Shown: positions 62,669 through 64,000 of the stretch, in pieces | How positions within the stretch are numbered: the stretch's first letter is position 1 | How the letters are laid out: each line of letters opens with the position of its first letter | NCBI GenBank assembly: GCA_944324665.1 | Contig: CALUXD010000002.1 | Span: forward strand, 582,989 to 646,988 | Direction: 5' to 3' | From: Candidatus Proelusimicrobium volucris | Lineage (GTDB): Bacteria; Elusimicrobiota; Elusimicrobia; Elusimicrobiales; Elusimicrobiaceae | Length of the DNA: 64,000 nucleotides | Made by a program: the position numbers and the translations under genes | The notes under the pieces: generated by a model | What the model was told of the DNA's origin: nothing | Database searches by the model: none | The model's input: the letters and a program-made list of their open reading frames with translations, nothing else

Positions 62669-63537
62669 CAAACAACAAACAATTAAACGGAGCTGATGTT
62701 TTCTTTTCGCCTTCTTACGTTCTTGTGCAGATCTGCACTTTGACGATATTCTTTTTGGGCTTTAAGTGGACTTTGTTCGGCCTCTATTGGATTCCCCCTC
62801 TCTTAAACCCGGTTCTTTACACCTGCGTGGCTTTATTTTGGCTTTACTACAACTATTTATGGATAAGAACGGCTTTATATCTGCCCAGCACCTATTTGGC
62901 GGTAATAAACGTCTATGCCGATTTGGGCGTAAAAAAGAGCGCGCTTCAATGCTTTTATATAGCATTATGCAAGCTAAACCGCGCGAGGAAAGCCGAACTT
63001 AAAATGAGGCGCGAAAACAAATTTATAAGAATGGCCGCCTTAAGCTTCGTCAAGATAGGCATCTTGGCAAATATGAGGCGCACGGAAGCCAAAGAACTTT
63101 CGAAAGCGATATTCATACATACCAAGAAAAGCGTGATAGACGGCTTCAGATTCGTACTGCCCTATTTCGCGCCCACCTTTGCGGTGATACTTATCTTGAC
63201 GCCATTAATAGTACTGTTATCCTCGCACAACTACCGCTACCTGATAGAACATTTTATAGACAAGCCGGTAATGATATCTTTTTGGGTGCATATAATTCTG
63301 CTCCCGTTCAAGCTGATATGGGTATTTATGACGCTCTCAACTCTAGCGGCTAACATAATATCGCCGCTGCTGACGCTGCCCTTCAGCAAAGTATTCGCGA
63401 AATACGTTAAAGAAAATCATATCGAGTTAGATCTAAAAAGAAAACATCATTTGCCAGTTGAAGGACTTGTTGCCCTATTTATGATTTTGACGGCTTTGGT
63501 GTTTTATGTTTCTATTTTGTTAAATATTTTGTTATAA
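62665..63537 (+). CDS. polytopic membrane protein, unknown
   Basis: 290 residues with about six hydrophobic segments (near 18-36, 44-65, 70-92, 165-190, 205-235 and 265-288) and a very basic cytoplasmic stretch (about 100-130, KLNRARKAELKMRRENKF). No family recognised. It is the last gene of the envelope operon, so lipid or envelope transport is a guess only. Confidence 0.6.
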   Translation: MTNNKQLNGADVFFSPSYVLVQICTLTIFFLGFKWTLFGLYWIPPLLNPVLYTCVALFWLYYNYLWIRTALYLPSTYLAVINVYADLGVKKSALQCFYIALCKLNRARKAELKMRRENKFIRMAALSFVKIGILANMRRTEAKELSKAIFIHTKKSVIDGFRFVLPYFAPTFAVILILTPLIVLLSSHNYRYLIEHFIDKPVMISFWVHIILLPFKLIWVFMTLSTLAANIISPLLTLPFSKVFAKYVKENHIELDLKRKHHLPVEGLVALFMILTALVFYVSILLNILL

Positions 63538-63591
63538 TTAATATATCCGACTGGAAATGCGGTTTGCAAAAAACTGTATTTTGGCGGGAAT

Positions 63592-63682
63592 GGAGAGGTG
63601 GCCGAGAGGCTGAAGGCAACGGTTTGCTAAACCGTCATACGGGGGATTTCCCGTATCGAGGGTTCGAATCCCTCCCTCTCCG
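63592..63682 (+). tRNA. tRNA-Ser (GCT anticodon)
   Basis: 91 nt with the long variable arm of class II tRNAs (TACGGGGGATTTCCCGTA). Acceptor GGAGAGG/CCTCTCC, anticodon stem CGGTT/AACCG with loop TGCTA context (anticodon GCT), T stem GAGGG/CCCTC. Discriminator G63682; CCA is not encoded, unlike tRNA-Asn above. Confidence 0.96.
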
Positions 63683-63859
63683 TATTTTAGTTTTAAGTTT
63701 CTTATCAAAATCCCCGTTAGGCTTTGTGCCCGAAGGTGATTTTCTTGTTTCTGAACTTTTGTTGCTGTAGTTTTTTGTCCAGGTTGATTTGTACGGTTAG
63801 ATAGATTATTTTGGTAAAGTAGGCTTTGTGTGCGCATTTTCGGGTCGGAAAAATTAAGT

Positions 63860-63984
63860 GTTCCAAAAAAATCAAACCGGAAAACCGGACTTTTTTCGGA
63901 CTGTACGGATAGATTGAGATTTATATATTATCAGTAAGATACGCACCAAATTTGAACTATACGGATAATTTGATTATTTTGGAA
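63860..63984. repeat. 17-bp inverted repeat flanking 91 bp downstream of tRNA-Ser
   Basis: GTTCCAAAAAAATCAAA (63860-63876) and TTTGATTATTTTGGAAC (63968-63984) match as inverted repeats with one mismatch. Inside are repeats of TACGGATA and a CCGGAAAACCGG hairpin. The stretch 63683-64000 has no gene that I can support; it may be the edge of a mobile element inserted beside the tRNA. Confidence 0.5.
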
Positions 63985-64000
63985 CAGTCCAGTTCCGCAA

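Noticed and set aside
1..64000. CRISPR arrays, cas genes, rRNA genes or insertion sequences
   Set aside because: No regularly spaced repeats, Cas motifs, rRNA sequences or transposase frames were found in the window.

Overview
The window looks like chromosome of a Gram-negative (diderm), probably gut-associated bacterium. LolA, a TolQ/TolR/TolA-like set, an RND-OMF efflux operon, a Pal-like lipoprotein and a YidC with a large periplasmic domain point to an outer membrane. Four type IV pilin-like genes sharing one N-terminal signature ([27 protein letters not shown]) and a bile-salt-hydrolase-like enzyme suggest Elusimicrobiota of the Elusimicrobiaceae type. That assignment rests on recall of similar proteins and is tentative.

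Layout. 1-5 kb (minus strand): mnmE-mnmG-rsmG-peptidase-rsmH, with rsmH cut by the window edge. 5.6-6.07 kb: an AT-rich gap with five perfect DnaA boxes, a strong oriC candidate. 6-15 kb: exported proteins of unknown role, a YwqK/MORN protein, a BaiN-type flavoprotein, dut, an MgtE regulatory-domain protein without a transport domain, an AlbA_2 protein and nadB. 15-21.4 kb: a tetR-tolC-acrA-acrB type efflux operon with a 12-bp-arm operator palindrome over its promoter. 21.5-31.3 kb: a pilin, a BSH/penicillin-acylase homologue, a diaminopentanoate-dehydrogenase-like enzyme, tRNA-Asn, a cyclophilin lipoprotein, carbonic anhydrase, a fused LplT-Aas protein and pyrimidine-nucleoside phosphorylase. 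31.7-35.7 kb (minus): the classic rpmH-rnpA-yidD-yidC-jag cluster. rpmH is very short and is reported here from direct translation. 36-50 kb: recO, three pilins or pilin-like genes, a 2,351-residue exported multidomain protein (two trypsin-like domains, two ART-like domains, a kinase-like domain and a receiver-like domain) and a divergent 985-residue 5'-nucleotidase-like/beta-barrel protein. 50-54.4 kb: clpP, an exported protein, an orphan HK97-type portal and prohead protease pair, and a secreted beta-rich protein. 54.4-63.5 kb (plus): one tightly packed envelope operon of twelve genes (accB, wHTH, ftsK, lolA, pgsA, pgpA, tolQ, tolR, tolA-like, a membrane protein, an SDR epimerase, a membrane protein), then tRNA-Ser.

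How it fits together. The two halves of the usual origin-proximal cluster (rpmH to jag, and mnmE to rsmG) are both present on the same strand but separated by about 27 kb, with the DnaA-box cluster beside mnmE. The last operon joins phosphatidylglycerol synthesis, lipoprotein trafficking, Tol-type envelope energisation and chromosome translocation. The least explained parts are the giant protein with its divergent neighbour, the pilin 5'-leader hairpins, the Cys-rich tails on Jag and on one pilin-like protein, and a set of genes whose -10 hexamer sits 6-7 nt before the start codon, which suggests leaderless transcripts.
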